Shown here piece after piece: positions 11,950 to 23,500 of a stretch of DNA of 43,421 nt (position 1 is the stretch's first letter; each line of letters opens with the position of its first letter). Where the stretch lies: the NCBI GenBank assembly GCA_025331125.1, contig JAOALB010000262.1, positions 1-43,421 of the forward strand. Direction: 5' to 3'. Below the pieces are notes generated by a model that had not been told where the DNA came from, made no database searches, and worked only from the letters and a program-made list of their open reading frames with translations. Origin of the DNA: Mycogone perniciosa (taxonomy: Eukaryota > Ascomycota > Sordariomycetes > Hypocreales > Hypocreaceae). Made by a program: the position numbers and the translations under genes.

Positions 11950-13379
11950 TTACTCCAGAACCAGATCAATCACCGATAAGAAGCTGCCAAATGGTGTGTT
12001 CACAGCATTAATCTTGAGCCTGGCGTCCACTGCCTCAACAATAGCCTGCCAGCCCTCAAGATCACGTTCCAGAGAGTTGAACAGCTGCATCATGCCAACA
12101 TCGCGAGACCGAAGCACACGCTCATTCACCGAGGGAACAGCGCCAGGCTCTGGAACGACAAAGTCCATGATGAGGACGTGAGAGCCCTTCCTCATGGCCT
12201 GAACCGTGTTCTTCAAGATCTTGACCGAGTTCTCAAAATCCCAGTTGTGGAAGATCTGTCGGAAGAGGTAGACACTGGCGCCCTCAACTGGCTCCTTCGT
12301 GAAGAAGTCATACTCCTGGAACTTGATGCGCTCGGCAATGCTGGCTTCGTTGTTCTCCTTAATAACCTTGATTCCCTCTTCAACAACATGGGGAATGTCC
12401 TGAATGATGAAGCTCAGGTCAGGGAAGGCCTTTGCGATGGCAACACAGCTGTGTCCAATGTTACCACCAATCTGTTTTAAAGCACAGTCAGTCAAGCCAG
12501 TTTCAACATGGCGCTCATCTCATGGGGATCTTACGTCGATGACAGTGCCCTTTCCAAGGCTCGCCCAGTCAAAGCCGTTGACAAGGTGCTTCAGGTCACT
12601 CTTGGGGCTGCTGGCAATAGCATCCATGACACGACCAAACAGCTTGTACAGGTCAGGCTGCTTGGAAATGTACTCGTACATTCGGAGATCAGTGTTGAAT
12701 GCCTGGTTGAAGCAAGTCTTGTTGGGGGCGGTGCTTTCAGGCCATCTCTCATGTGCCTGGACCATGGATGAGATGACTGGGGTAATTATGCTTGTCATCC
12801 AAGTCCGCTGGTCGGAAAACCTGGTGTTTGTGATCAATGCGGCAGACGTGGCGGAGTGGGCGATGAAGCCGGGAGTTGGCTCAGCGAAGAGATGGTTGGT
12901 CATAGCCATGCGGGACAAGATCTTAAGTCGCTGCTCTGTCACGTTGGCCTTTTGGGCCAGCTCAGAGTAAGAGATTGAACCCTCCAAGGGGACAAGCTCA
13001 AAGATCTTGAAGTGGCTCAGCCAACGGAGGATTTCCATGTAATGGTACTAACACGCAGATATATCAGAATTGCGATTCATTGCTATGAGGTGGACATGTT
13101 ACTCACACCGGTGATGACATTTCCGAGATAATCGCCGGGACCAGCGACAAGCTGGAAGATCTGTAGGGCGTGGTCCATAAGGAGTTCCCTCGCAACTTGC
13201 ACCTGTTCGGGAGCGTCTGGGGACAGAACAGTGATGGGTGCATCGCGCTCGAAGGTTGGCTGAGGAAGCCCATTGGAGCGGAGGTAGTCGGTGAGAGTCT
13301 TGACCTGCTTGTTGAGATCCTGAGTCAAAAATTCCAGTGGTGAGGCATGAGTGCTGTTGGTGGTGCCGTTGGCAGACAT
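11950..13379 (-). CDS. SAM-dependent O-methyltransferase (Bik3-like)
   Basis: Three exons on the minus strand, 13107-13379, 12535-13047 and 11950-12471, give 435 residues. Introns are 59 nt (GTGAGT..TTAG) and 63 nt (GTAAGA..ACAG). The N-terminal half is the helical dimerisation domain of COMT-like class II methyltransferases (winged helix around LSHFKIFELVPLEG). The SAM-binding loop spans the second splice junction: VID-IGGNIGHS at residues 260-270, a variant of the DxGGGxGH motif. His337 in FHNWDFENSVKILKN is the usual catalytic general base of phenolic O-methyltransferases. Known members methylate phenolic hydroxyls of aromatic polyketides; Bik3 does so in bikaverin synthesis. The gene is divergent from the FAD monooxygenase and shares a 1.15-kb promoter region with it, suggesting joint control. 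Substrate is inferred, not shown. Confidence 0.9.
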
Positions 13380-14530
13380 CTTGGACGAGTATGTGTATAT
13401 GTGTATATGATTGAGGAACTAAGGTATAAGGTGAGATTGTATTGATTTGGTGGGAATGTGTTGGACTGATGAACACCAAGTCAAGAGATCGTGGTTTAGA
13501 CAAAGACCTTTTTATACTGAATGGAGTGTGTTTACACTCGCACTTACATTTCATCCTTCATAGAAACAATACGCTCACGGTCAGTCTCTGGCGGTCTGAC
13601 ATCCGAAGTGTTCCGCACTCCTTCGCAACGTGATGTGTTGCTGAGATTCTATAAGCAGACGCGCTTCGTTGGGGTGAGATACGGAGTGATAAGCACATAA
13701 CGGAGACCAAACGTAACTGAAAATGTGGATATCTCCGAAAGTGACTACGGAGTATACTACTGGTAGGCGTTTGCAACTGAGTAGCCATTTTAGGAAACAG
13801 TGTTGCATCTATAGATGATGTGAACAGGGATTATTTCAAGATCCTCCTTCTTTTAGTAGTACGGAACACTAGTTGGCAATTAATCCCGTACAGAAGCCGA
13901 TACGAGTTCCCGTGGCGAGACCCCGGACTCTCTTTCGGTTCGCCTCCGCTTCGTACTATGACAAACCAAGACATTTTCGTATCTAGAGAACAATACGGAG
14001 TACGGCTGAGTCCTCATTGCGGACGCTAGGGCAACATTAAGGCTGGGCTACCGAAACTCGGACCTTTTCGGAGCCCCAAGACAAGTGCTTACCATAATGA
14101 CTAAGGTACAATCGGACAACGGGAATCCTTTGTGGACTTGAGCAAAGCAATTGATTATTTGTGTAATGAAGTATAGACACTCGTTTAGTGAAGAATTGTC
14201 AGGAATACAAGGAAGGACGGTAGCATCTTAAGGGAGGCACCTCAAGGGCGTGAGGGTTAACTCCCTTACATCAGATCATGTGACAAATATATAGATGACC
14301 TCTCGCCCTCACTCTCGACAAAAGTCGGAGATCAATATAGTCACTCATCTGCCCTCTACCTACTATCCTCTAGCTTCCCTACCGCTAGGATCCTCTCAGA
14401 CTCACGCACTCTCTTCTATGTGGCCTAGTCTATAACGAGAACCAAACAGTAGCTATTAACCGAAAAATCGAAACTTTGAGACACTAATCATTGTCTTACT
14501 ACTCGCAAAAGTACTCACCAAGTCGAGGCC
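13380..14530. promoter_or_regulatory. Shared divergent promoter, methyltransferase / monooxygenase
   Basis: This 1151-bp interval separates two genes transcribed away from each other and holds no credible gene. It carries one copy of the 13-bp motif (14058-14070), overlapped by a small inverted repeat CCGAAACTCGG (14051-14061), and two TACGGAGTA elements (13746-13754 and 13994-14003). A Zn2Cys6 factor typically recognises CGG triplets, so the 14051-14073 block is the best candidate operator. Confidence 0.55.
14058..14070 (+). promoter_or_regulatory. Candidate pathway-regulator site, copy 1
   Basis: TCGGACCTTTTCG, 473 bp upstream of the monooxygenase ATG and 679 bp upstream of the methyltransferase ATG. 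It matches three copies upstream of the PKS at the pattern TCGGAYNTYTTCG. It contains a CGG triplet, as Zn2Cys6 proteins prefer. Confidence 0.4.
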
Positions 14531-16171
14531 ATGGCTCAACCCAAGGAACGCTACCAAGTTGCCATTTCCGGAGGGGGTATTGCGGGCATTACGCTCGCCT
14601 TGATGTTTGAGAAGTTGGATATTAGCTACGTTCTGTTGGAGGCGCGTGATACCCTTGAATCAGATAGAGGTGCAGGAATTGGTTTGCAGCCAAATGGACT
14701 CCGTATTCTGGACCAGCTGGGCCTCATTGAGGACATCGAAGAGGCTACGATTCCCTTGGAGACTTGGTTCTCATTTGACGCCGATGGCAACATGCTAGCT
14801 TCTTCCAGTGCAATGAGGTACTACCGTGAAAGGTAAGGGTGGCGTTGTTGCATGTGGGCCATCACAGAGAACAAATATTAATATATTCATCACACAGGAT
14901 TGGATATCCAGTTACGTTCATTGAACGCGGGAAGCTTCTTCCCATTATGGCAAACCGGATAAAGCGCACAGAATGCATCAAAATTTCTGCGCGGGTGGCG
15001 TCCATAGAAGAGACCGACGAACATGTTGCCATCACTACAACGGATGGTTTCTCTGTCACTGCGGATTTCGTGATTGGTGCCGATGGCATTCGCAGTGCAG
15101 TACGCAGTCACATTGACTCATCTCTTCCCGAGAAGAATATTAAATCAGCAGATGATTGTAAGTTTTGACACGTTGCGCCCATGGGGAAAAAATGAAAAGC
15201 AGACTATGGAGGAAAGTGTCTTGAGAACTAAGCACTGACAGCATTTAGATATGGAAGTTGGCTTCGCGACTGTATACGGAATGTCGTCGCCCACTGAGGG
15301 CATCGCTGCAGGAGAGCGTTTCGCCGTCTACCGAGAAAATGAGACCATTATCGGATTCACAGGCAAGGATGGAATCGTGTTCTGGTTCGTTTTCGAGAAT
15401 CTGAACAAAACATATCCTCTGTCCGAATGCCCGAGATACACCGAGGCCGAAGCCGAAGCTCTCTGCCAATCAGTCGCACATATTCAGGTCACCCCTTCTC
15501 TTCAATTCGGGAAGATCTACCAGAATCGGGTCGTGGCACTCAAGGTTGCTGTTGAGGAGGGTGTAGCCAAGGCATGGCATACCGACCGTGCTGTCATTGT
15601 TGGCGATGCAGCCTGCAAGACAACTCCGGCTGGAGGCCAGGGCGCCAACCAAGCTATCGAGTCATGTGCTGTCTTGGTGAACGAGCTTATGAGAGCTCGA
15701 AAGGCATCGAAGACGGGGGACAGGCTGTCCCGTGAAGCCTTGAAGTCTCTCCTAGAGAACTATACGCAGGGGCGCACGCAACCAGCTGCGATGATCCTGC
15801 AAAGGTCTCAGATGGTTTGCCATGCGCTGCTCTCTATCCCTGGACCGGCTGCTACCATGGTAAAAGAGATGTTGAAGCTCTCTGACGAAGACTGGCTGCT
15901 GAGGGCATTTATGGCTTTGTCAACTGCGGCAGTTTTGGAAGATGTTGAGCTCACTGCTAGGGGACATCTTTACAACGAGGCCGTCAAAGCGGCCCAGGCG
16001 GAGATACAAAGACGGCAGAGCGTCGCCAACGGAGTTAATGCAGCCAACGGGCCAAAGGAGACCAAAGAGGCTAACGGTTTCAAAGGTGCCAACGGCGTTG
16101 AAGGGACAAATGGAGTAAATGAGGTGGCAAGAACCGGGAATGTAACAAACGGATTGGTGAAGGTTTCGTAG
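14531..16171 (+). CDS. FAD-dependent aromatic monooxygenase (Bik2-like)
   Basis: Exons 14531-14832, 14898-15157 and 15249-16171 give 494 residues. Introns are 65 nt (GTAAGG..ACAG) and 91 nt (GTAAGT..TTAG). This is a group A flavoprotein hydroxylase of the salicylate-hydroxylase/PaxM type: the FAD-binding GGGIAG loop lies at residues 13-18, the DG motif GADGIRSAVR begins at 161, and the GD motif VGDAACKTTPAGGQG contains Asp307. Such enzymes use NAD(P)H, FAD and O2 to hydroxylate aromatic rings; Bik2 acts this way on the bikaverin precursor. The gene lies head-to-tail upstream of the PKS and head-to-head with the methyltransferase. The C-terminal tail from about residue 446 is low-complexity and rich in Asn-Gly, with no counterpart in the catalytic core. 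The regiochemistry cannot be read from sequence. Confidence 0.92.
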
Positions 16172-17020
16172 ACTATACTAGGAAGCACATAGATTACGGG
16201 GAATTTTCTCGACTGAATAAATACCAAATATTTTTTTAATTCCACAATGACGAAGCATCGATTTATTTTGTGATTCGATCCATGGGCAATGATTAAAGCA
16301 ATAGTGCATGATCGAACATACTTGATATGATACGTTTACTCGTAGGCGTAAATCTAGCATCACACTAACAACGGTATATGAGAGTAGGGATCTTGACCGA
16401 TATTCCTACGCTTGGACTCTGGGGGTTGGAAATTGGACTAAAGAATTACTGCAACCCCATATTAGCCCCATTCCTACCGACCATGTGTTGGATGATCGGG
16501 TTCCTGCGCTTAGTGTCGTAACGATCCTACACACATGGCTGGAATGAGACATGCAGTGCTTACGCAGTGCGGATTACTTCCTAAGATTAGGTTCAAGACA
16601 ATTATCAAGATAAGGAGAGGATGTGAAAGCATGAAGCGTCCTGTGCAGCAAACACCAAAAACAGGCCTACAAGACTAAGAGAACACTTACCCTACTATCA
16701 ACATAACCTATTTGTATCGTAATGACTTCACACATAGAGTCAAAAGAATAAAGAATCAGTATATTAAACATGGAAAATGCTACAAAATATCTAACGAATA
16801 TCTTTTGTTGGCCTTTGCCCCAATATGTGACAAAATCACCAAGTGTTGCTTCAGCCAGATTGAAGATAGCTCTAACATTCCGGAACCCTCTTAGTTTATG
16901 ATTATCAAAGAGACAGCCATGTATTGTTTAATTTTCCTCTGTGCTTCCTATTTTGTTTACATACATGTGCCGTTCATCCGTAAAGCTGAATCTATAGTTG
17001 CATTTGCCATGGGGTGGCCT

Positions 17021-17033
17021 TCGGACTTCTTCG
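17021..17033 (+). promoter_or_regulatory. Candidate pathway-regulator site, copy 2
   Basis: TCGGACTTCTTCG, 542 bp upstream of the PKS start codon. First of three copies in this promoter. Confidence 0.45.
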
Positions 17034-17106
17034 GGCTTGGCGTTTCAACAAGGCAAGATATGCATTGCCTAAACCGAGAAGGATCTATCCATGCAATATT
17101 GATAAT

Positions 17107-17119
17107 TCGGATATCTTCG
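17107..17119 (+). promoter_or_regulatory. Candidate pathway-regulator site, copy 3
   Basis: TCGGATATCTTCG, 456 bp upstream of the PKS start codon, differing from copy 4 at one position. Confidence 0.45.
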
Positions 17120-17272
17120 CGTGGATCCGCTTAGATCCTACGGACTGCCAAATATAGTAAAGTTTAGTTATTTCGGGCCATATCACGCTATGACTTACGA
17201 TTACCGCAATGCTAATTTACGGTTAAGCCAATAAACACATCACGAAATGCGTATTGAGTTGATGCTGAATTC

Positions 17273-17285
17273 TCGGACATCTTCG
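17273..17285 (+). promoter_or_regulatory. Candidate pathway-regulator site, copy 4
   Basis: TCGGACATCTTCG, 290 bp upstream of the PKS start codon; the copy nearest the gene. Confidence 0.45.
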
Positions 17286-17562
17286 TAGAGCCTCCGGTTT
17301 TCCGACATGTGAGATTCGGGTCTGTTTGAATATCCTGGTAGTATCTAGACGTGAATGGATCTTCCTCAAATGGTTTTGCAGATGGCTTTCTGAAGTTAAA
17401 ACCTTGGCATACCTCGCGCTAAACAGGCCGTGAAGAAACCATCACACACACACAAACAGCTTCAACACTTTCCCGCAATATCGGGCACTAGTATTTTGGA
17501 TCACATTCATCTGCAGATCTTTTTACTTGGAAAACCACCTTCCTCCTTTAGCATTCTTCACC

Positions 17563-20500
17563 ATGGTTCCCTCAACAGATGTGTTTGTCTTTGGTGATCA
17601 GAGCATTTCGGTTATTGATAGCTTGCAAGAACTCCTCTTGATCAAGAATAATGCTCCCTTAACATCATTCCTTTTCGAAGCCTTTGCTGTCATCCAACGC
17701 GAGACATCAGCTCTGTCATCCACAGAAAGAAATGCCATTACGCAGGCAGAAAACCTTGGTTTGCTTCTGGATGCCATTCGAAAAAGCACAACTCATCATA
17801 CAGCACTTGACAGTGCCCTTTTGTGCATTTATGAAATTGCTTACTACATCGAGTGAGTCGCAACTGAGAGAACAAGGATCGTGTGATGCTAACCCATTTC
17901 AGGTACCTTGCTCGAACTAATAGACAACATCCCCCAGCCCCTTCAACCGTATTCCTTGGTATCTGCACGGGTGCACTTGCTGCTGCTGCTATCAGCTGCT
18001 CTTTGAATGTTTTCGACATTGCTCGCCTTGGTATCCAAGCCGTTACTGTCGCCTTTCGAAATGGCATGAACATTCACCGAAGATCCGAAGTCCTTGGGTA
18101 TTTCCAGTCCACCAGCTGGTCTATGGTCTTTCCTTCGGGCAAGGAAGAGCCAGTTTCTGAGGCTCTAGTGAAATTCTCTACCGAGAAGGTAGGTCACATC
18201 TCCCATGAAGTTTAGATCATGTTGCTCACACTTGTTTTCAGAACCTTCCCACATCCTTGCAGCCGTATATCAGTGCCGTTGGTCCCAACTTCGTGACCAT
18301 CAGCGGACCCCCTAATGTTCTAGACCAACTTAAGTCATTCGATGCATTTTCTGGCAAGAAGTTGCTACCTTTGCCAATTAGCGGCCCTTACCATACCGAA
18401 AAGGCATTCTCAGAGACTCATCTTCGACAACTCTTGGATTTCACTCTCACGGGGATTGAGTACTTGGATCGGGAGGTTCTCACTCCAATCCTTTCTTGCG
18501 CTTCAGGCTCTCTCGTTAAGCAGACCTCTTTCGGCGGTCTCTTGCGGGATGCTCTTACTGGTGTTCTTGCGCAGCAGATTCGTATCGACCGCGTCAACGA
18601 TGGCCTGCTCGAAATCCTCTCAGGCAATGAATCCGAGACCTCCATCATCCCTGTGAATACTCAACTTGCAGCAAATGTGGCCGACGTCTTGTCTCAAAAG
18701 GGGGTAAATGCGCAAGTCGGTAAAACCCTGAAGGAATTAGCCAAAACGACATCCCCACGTGCGGCTTCTGAGGACTCGAACAAGATTGCTATTGTTGGAT
18801 TCAGCGGTCGGTTCCCCGAAGCCGACGACCTCGTGGAGTTCTGGGACCTGCTTACAAAGGGCCTCGATGTTCACAAGCCTGTGCCCGAAGAGCGTTTTGC
18901 GCGGGACCACTATGATCCTACCGGCCAGCGGAAGAATACTAGCCAAGTTCAGTACGGATGTTGGCTCAAGAATGCAGGCCTTTTCGATACCCAGTTCTTC
19001 CACATGTCGCCTAAGGAGGCTATCCAGACGGATCCAGCGCAGAGGCTGGCCTTGCTCACTGCTTATGAAGCTCTTGAGATGGCTGGATTTGTCCCTGACC
19101 GGACGCCTTCCACGCAGAGGCACCGCGTTGGTGTGTTCTACGGAACAACGAGTAACGATTGGGGTGAGGTCAACTCCTCCCAAGATGTCGACACACACTA
19201 CATCCCAGGAGCCAATCGTGCCTTCATTCCCGGCAGAGTCAACTTCTTCTTCAAATTCACCGGCCCTAGCATTGCTGTCGATACCGCCTGTTCTTCCAGT
19301 CCGGCTGCCATTAATATCGCCATCAACTGTCTCATCAACAGAGAGTGCGACTCAGCCGTCGCTGGTGGTACCAACGTGATGACGAATCCTGACAACTTTG
19401 CCGGCCTTGATCGCGGACACTTCCTGTCTCGTACTGGAAATTGCAAAGCATTCGACGATGGTGCTGATGGATACTGCCGAGCTGACGGTATTGGAACTCT
19501 TATTCTCAAGCGTCTTCCTGATGCCATTGCTGACAATGACCCTATCTTCGGTATCATTTTGGGGGCACACACTAACCACTCCGCTGAGTCCGTATCGATT
19601 ACTCGGCCCTTGGCTGATGCTCAAGAATACCTGTTCAAGAAGCTCCTGAATGAGAGTGGCATCCATCCACACGATGTTGGCTATGTTGAGATGCACGGAA
19701 CGGGCACCCAAGCCGGTGATGCTGTGGAGATGCGATCAGTTCTCAACTCATTTGCATGGGATCACAGTCGACCCAAGGACAAGAGCCTTTATCTCGGAGC
19801 CGTCAAATCTAACGTGGGACATGCTGGATCTGCCTCTGGTGTCATCGCTGTCATCAAAGTGCTCCTGATGATGCAGAAGAACAAGATCCCCCCTCACTGC
19901 GGTATCAAGACGAAGATCAACCACAACTTCCCCACTGATCTGGATCGCCGTGGTGTGAACATTGCTCTTGGAGGAGAGGCAGATTGGCCTCGACCACTTG
20001 GTGGCAAGAGAAGAGTCCTTATCAACAACTTCTCCGCAGCAGGTGGAAACACTTCATTGCTGCTTGAGGATGGTCCAGTGACTTCTGAAGATGAGCCTCT
20101 CAAGGTTTCAGATCCACGAACGAACCATGTTGTGACTGTTTCGGCTCGGTCTTCTAAGGCTTTGGAGGAGAATCTGAGGGCTCTGGAGGCCTTTGTTGCT
20201 AACTCTTGGGCCCCTGAGGGTGAGCTGCTCGGTCAACTCTCGTATACAACTACAGCCCGTCGCATTCATCACAGCCGCAGAGTGGCAATCGTTACTAATG
20301 GCTTCGACGACCTCCGACGCTCTCTATTTGCTGCTGCCACAACTGCTGCGGAAGTCAAGGGAATTCCCGCTAAGACTCCAGGAGTTGGCTTCCTCTTCAC
20401 TGGTCAAGGAGCCCAGGAAACTGCTATGGCTAATGGGTATTATAAGCATTTCACATCCTTCCAAGCAGATATCCACGGGCTTGATACCATTGCCAGACTC

Positions 20501-23500
20501 CAGGGCCTGCCATCAATTCTTCCTCTGGTGGATGGATCGGTTCCTATCGAGGAGCTTTCCCCGGTGGTCGTTCAGCTCGGTAGCTGCATCATCCAGATTG
20601 CTCTGGCTCGCTTCTGGATCAGCCTCGGAATCAAGCCCGACTATGTCATCGGTCACAGCCTGGGTGAATTCGCTGCACTTCAAGTGGCCGGCGTTCTCAG
20701 TATCAACGATGCCATTTACCTCTGTGGACAAAGGGCAGTTCTCATTGAGAAGAAATGTACGGCTAATACTCATGGTATGATCGCCGTGAAGGAGTCAGCA
20801 GATGTTTTGAGACCGCACATCCCAGAGGATATCATGGTCGAGATTGCTTGCATTAACGGCACACAAGACACTGTCCTCAGTGGTCCCAATGCTGACGTTG
20901 ATGCCATCGCCTCGAAGTTCACCCAACTGGGCTTCAAGTCCCACAGGCTGGAGGTCCCGTTTGCCTTCCACTCATCCCAGGTTGATCCTATCCTTGAGGA
21001 ACTTGAAGAATTGGCCGCTCGGGTGGAATACCACGATCCGGTTGTGCCATTGGTTTCTACTCTGCTGGGTAAAGTCGTCACCTCTGCGGATATGATCGGG
21101 TCACAGTACATCAGACGCCATTGCCGTGAGGCTGTTGACTTCCTCTCTGCAATCCAGGCAGCCGAAGCTGAGAAACTCATGGACCGCACGGGTGTTTGTA
21201 TTGAGATCGGAGCTCATCCAATCCTGACGCGAATGGTCAAGTCCATCATTGGACAAGAGCTCAAATGCTGTGCCTCTCTCCGTCGCAAGGAGGACTTCTT
21301 CAGGACTGTCGGAGATTCCCTCAGCGCCCTTTTCTTGGCTGGTCTGCCCGTTAACTGGGATGAGTACCACCGTGATTTTGCGTCGTCTCGCAAGGTCATC
21401 ACTCTTCCCAAGTATTCTTGGCAGCTTTCAAACTACTGGATGCAGTACAAGTACAGCTGGTGCCTTACCAAGGGTGATGCTCCAGTCGAGGCTCTGCCGT
21501 CTGCACCTGCTGTGCAAGCGAAGGCAATCAGACTGAGCGACTCTGTCCATGAGATAGTTGAGCGCACCATCGACAGCAAGAAGAGCTCCATTGTGATTCA
21601 GTCTGACTTGCATGACCCGGCTCTCTTAACTGTTGCCCAGAACCACCGTGTTAATGACTTGATCATGGCTCCTTCAGTAAGTCCCTTCAACATTCTAGCA
21701 AGATACAAAAACTAACGCTTTATCTCATAGACTCTCTTTGCTGATGTCGCTTATACATTGGGCAAACATCTGCTCGAATGCCAGGGCTCCAAATGGCAGA
21801 CCTACATGCCAGCTATTAACAACATGGCCGTTGAGAAGGCCCTGCTTGTCAACGAGGTCGGACCGCAGTTCGTCAGAGCGTCCGTGGAAATCGACTGGAA
21901 GACTCAGCACGGTTCAATGCAGATCTACAGCGTGAATGGGTCTGGAAAGAAGACTACTCTTCATGCCGTATGTGATGTCGATGTTGAGGACCCCCAGACA
22001 TACCAAGAGAATTGGCAGGGCCATCTCTATCTGATCAAGAGAAGCATCGCGCATCTCACCCAGGGTGTTGATGATGGCTCTGTCCACAAAATGCATCGCG
22101 GAATGTTGTACAAGATGTTCTCCTCTTCAGTCCAGTATGGACCACCATTCCAGGGCATTCAGCAGGTCTGGTTTGACAGCGATTGCCTCGAGGGAACTGC
22201 CAAGGTCTTCCTGCCATCCGTAAAGGGGGAATTTGCCCTCAACCCTTACTGCTGTGACAGTCTTGGTCATCTGACTGGTTTCATCATGAACTGCAACGAC
22301 AGCCTGGACGTGGCAGAGAATGTCTATATCAACCATGGTTGGCGCTTCCTGCACCTCTCCGAGCCGTACCAGTGTGATGTGAACTACCAGACATATGTCA
22401 GGATGCAAGCTGTGGGCCACGATGATTCGACCTATTCTGGAGATGTTCACGTCCTTCGTGACGGCAAAATTATTGCTATCTGCGGAGGTGTTACCTTCAA
22501 GAAGGTGCCGCGGCGAGTTTTGGAAATGATGCTTCCCAACCCTTCAGCAAGCAAGGCCAAAGCCAAGAAGGCGAAGGTGATTGCTGCTCCTATTCCTGTC
22601 AATATTCGCCCACCATCACCACCGACTACCAATAGCAGTGCCGCATCGACTCCGCCGCCTGAGCCAGTGTTTGATAGAGCAGAGAAGTCCGCTTCCGCCG
22701 CTCCTGGACTCGTTCAGAAGGCTCTCGAGATTATTGCCGATGAGATTGGAGTTGATCTAGCCCAGCTCACTGACTCGACTCTTTTGGCTGACTTGGGAGT
22801 GGATTCACTTATGTCCTTGACCGTCCTGGGCAACTTCCGAGAGGAACTGGACCTAGACATTCCCGCCGCTCAATTCTATGAGTGCTTATCTGTCAAGGAC
22901 TTTAAGAAGTTCTTGGTAACCTTCGCAGGCATTACTGAGCAAGCTCCTGAACGCTCAGTAAAGGAGATCCTGTCCGCGCCTGCCTCCGCCGCCGCTTCTG
23001 GCCTCATTCAGAAGGCTCTCGAGGTTATTGCCGATGAGATCGGAGTTGAGCTAGGTCAGCTCACTGACTCGACTCTCTTGGCTGACTTGGGAGTGGACTC
23101 ACTCATGTCCTTGACCATCTTGGGAAATTTCCGAGAGGAACTTGATCTGGACATTCCCGCCGCCCAATTCTATGAGTGCTTGACAGTCAAGGACTTCAAG
23201 GAATTCCTGGTAGCCTTCGCTGGCATTACTGAGGAGATTTTTGAAAGCTCAGCAACGGAGAGCCTGCCGTCAACATCTCCTTCCACGGCTCCAAGTGTCC
23301 ATAACGGTGCTATTGTGGAGAAGATCTCACCTGTTGTCAGGATTGCCGCGCCTGTTGCCGCCCCGATTCCCCGTTCAACCTCGATCATCCTGCAGGGAAC
23401 CAAGCACTGCTCAAACACGCTCTTCTTGTTCCCCGACGGTGCTGGATCAGCCACTTCCTATGTCACGCTTCCAGCCATCTTCTCCGACTTGCGGGTTATT

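Larger units (their letters stand above)
16172..17562. promoter_or_regulatory. PKS upstream region
   Basis: The 1.39-kb interval between the monooxygenase stop and the PKS ATG. Two adjacent short open frames (16712-16894 and 16898-17134) lack splice signals and recognisable content, and I take them as chance. The right half holds three copies of TCGGAYNTCTTCG within 265 bp and a short CA run (17442-17452). A C/A-rich stretch just before the ATG looks like a fungal 5' leader. Confidence 0.55.

Noticed and set aside
12404..12970. 188-codon plus-strand open frame antisense to the methyltransferase
   Set aside because: It is a shadow of the methyltransferase coding strand and crosses its intron without meaning.
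17527..17562. Earlier PKS start at 17527
   Set aside because: That codon is TTG; the first ATG in frame, 17563, has a strong context and begins the typical SAT N-terminus.
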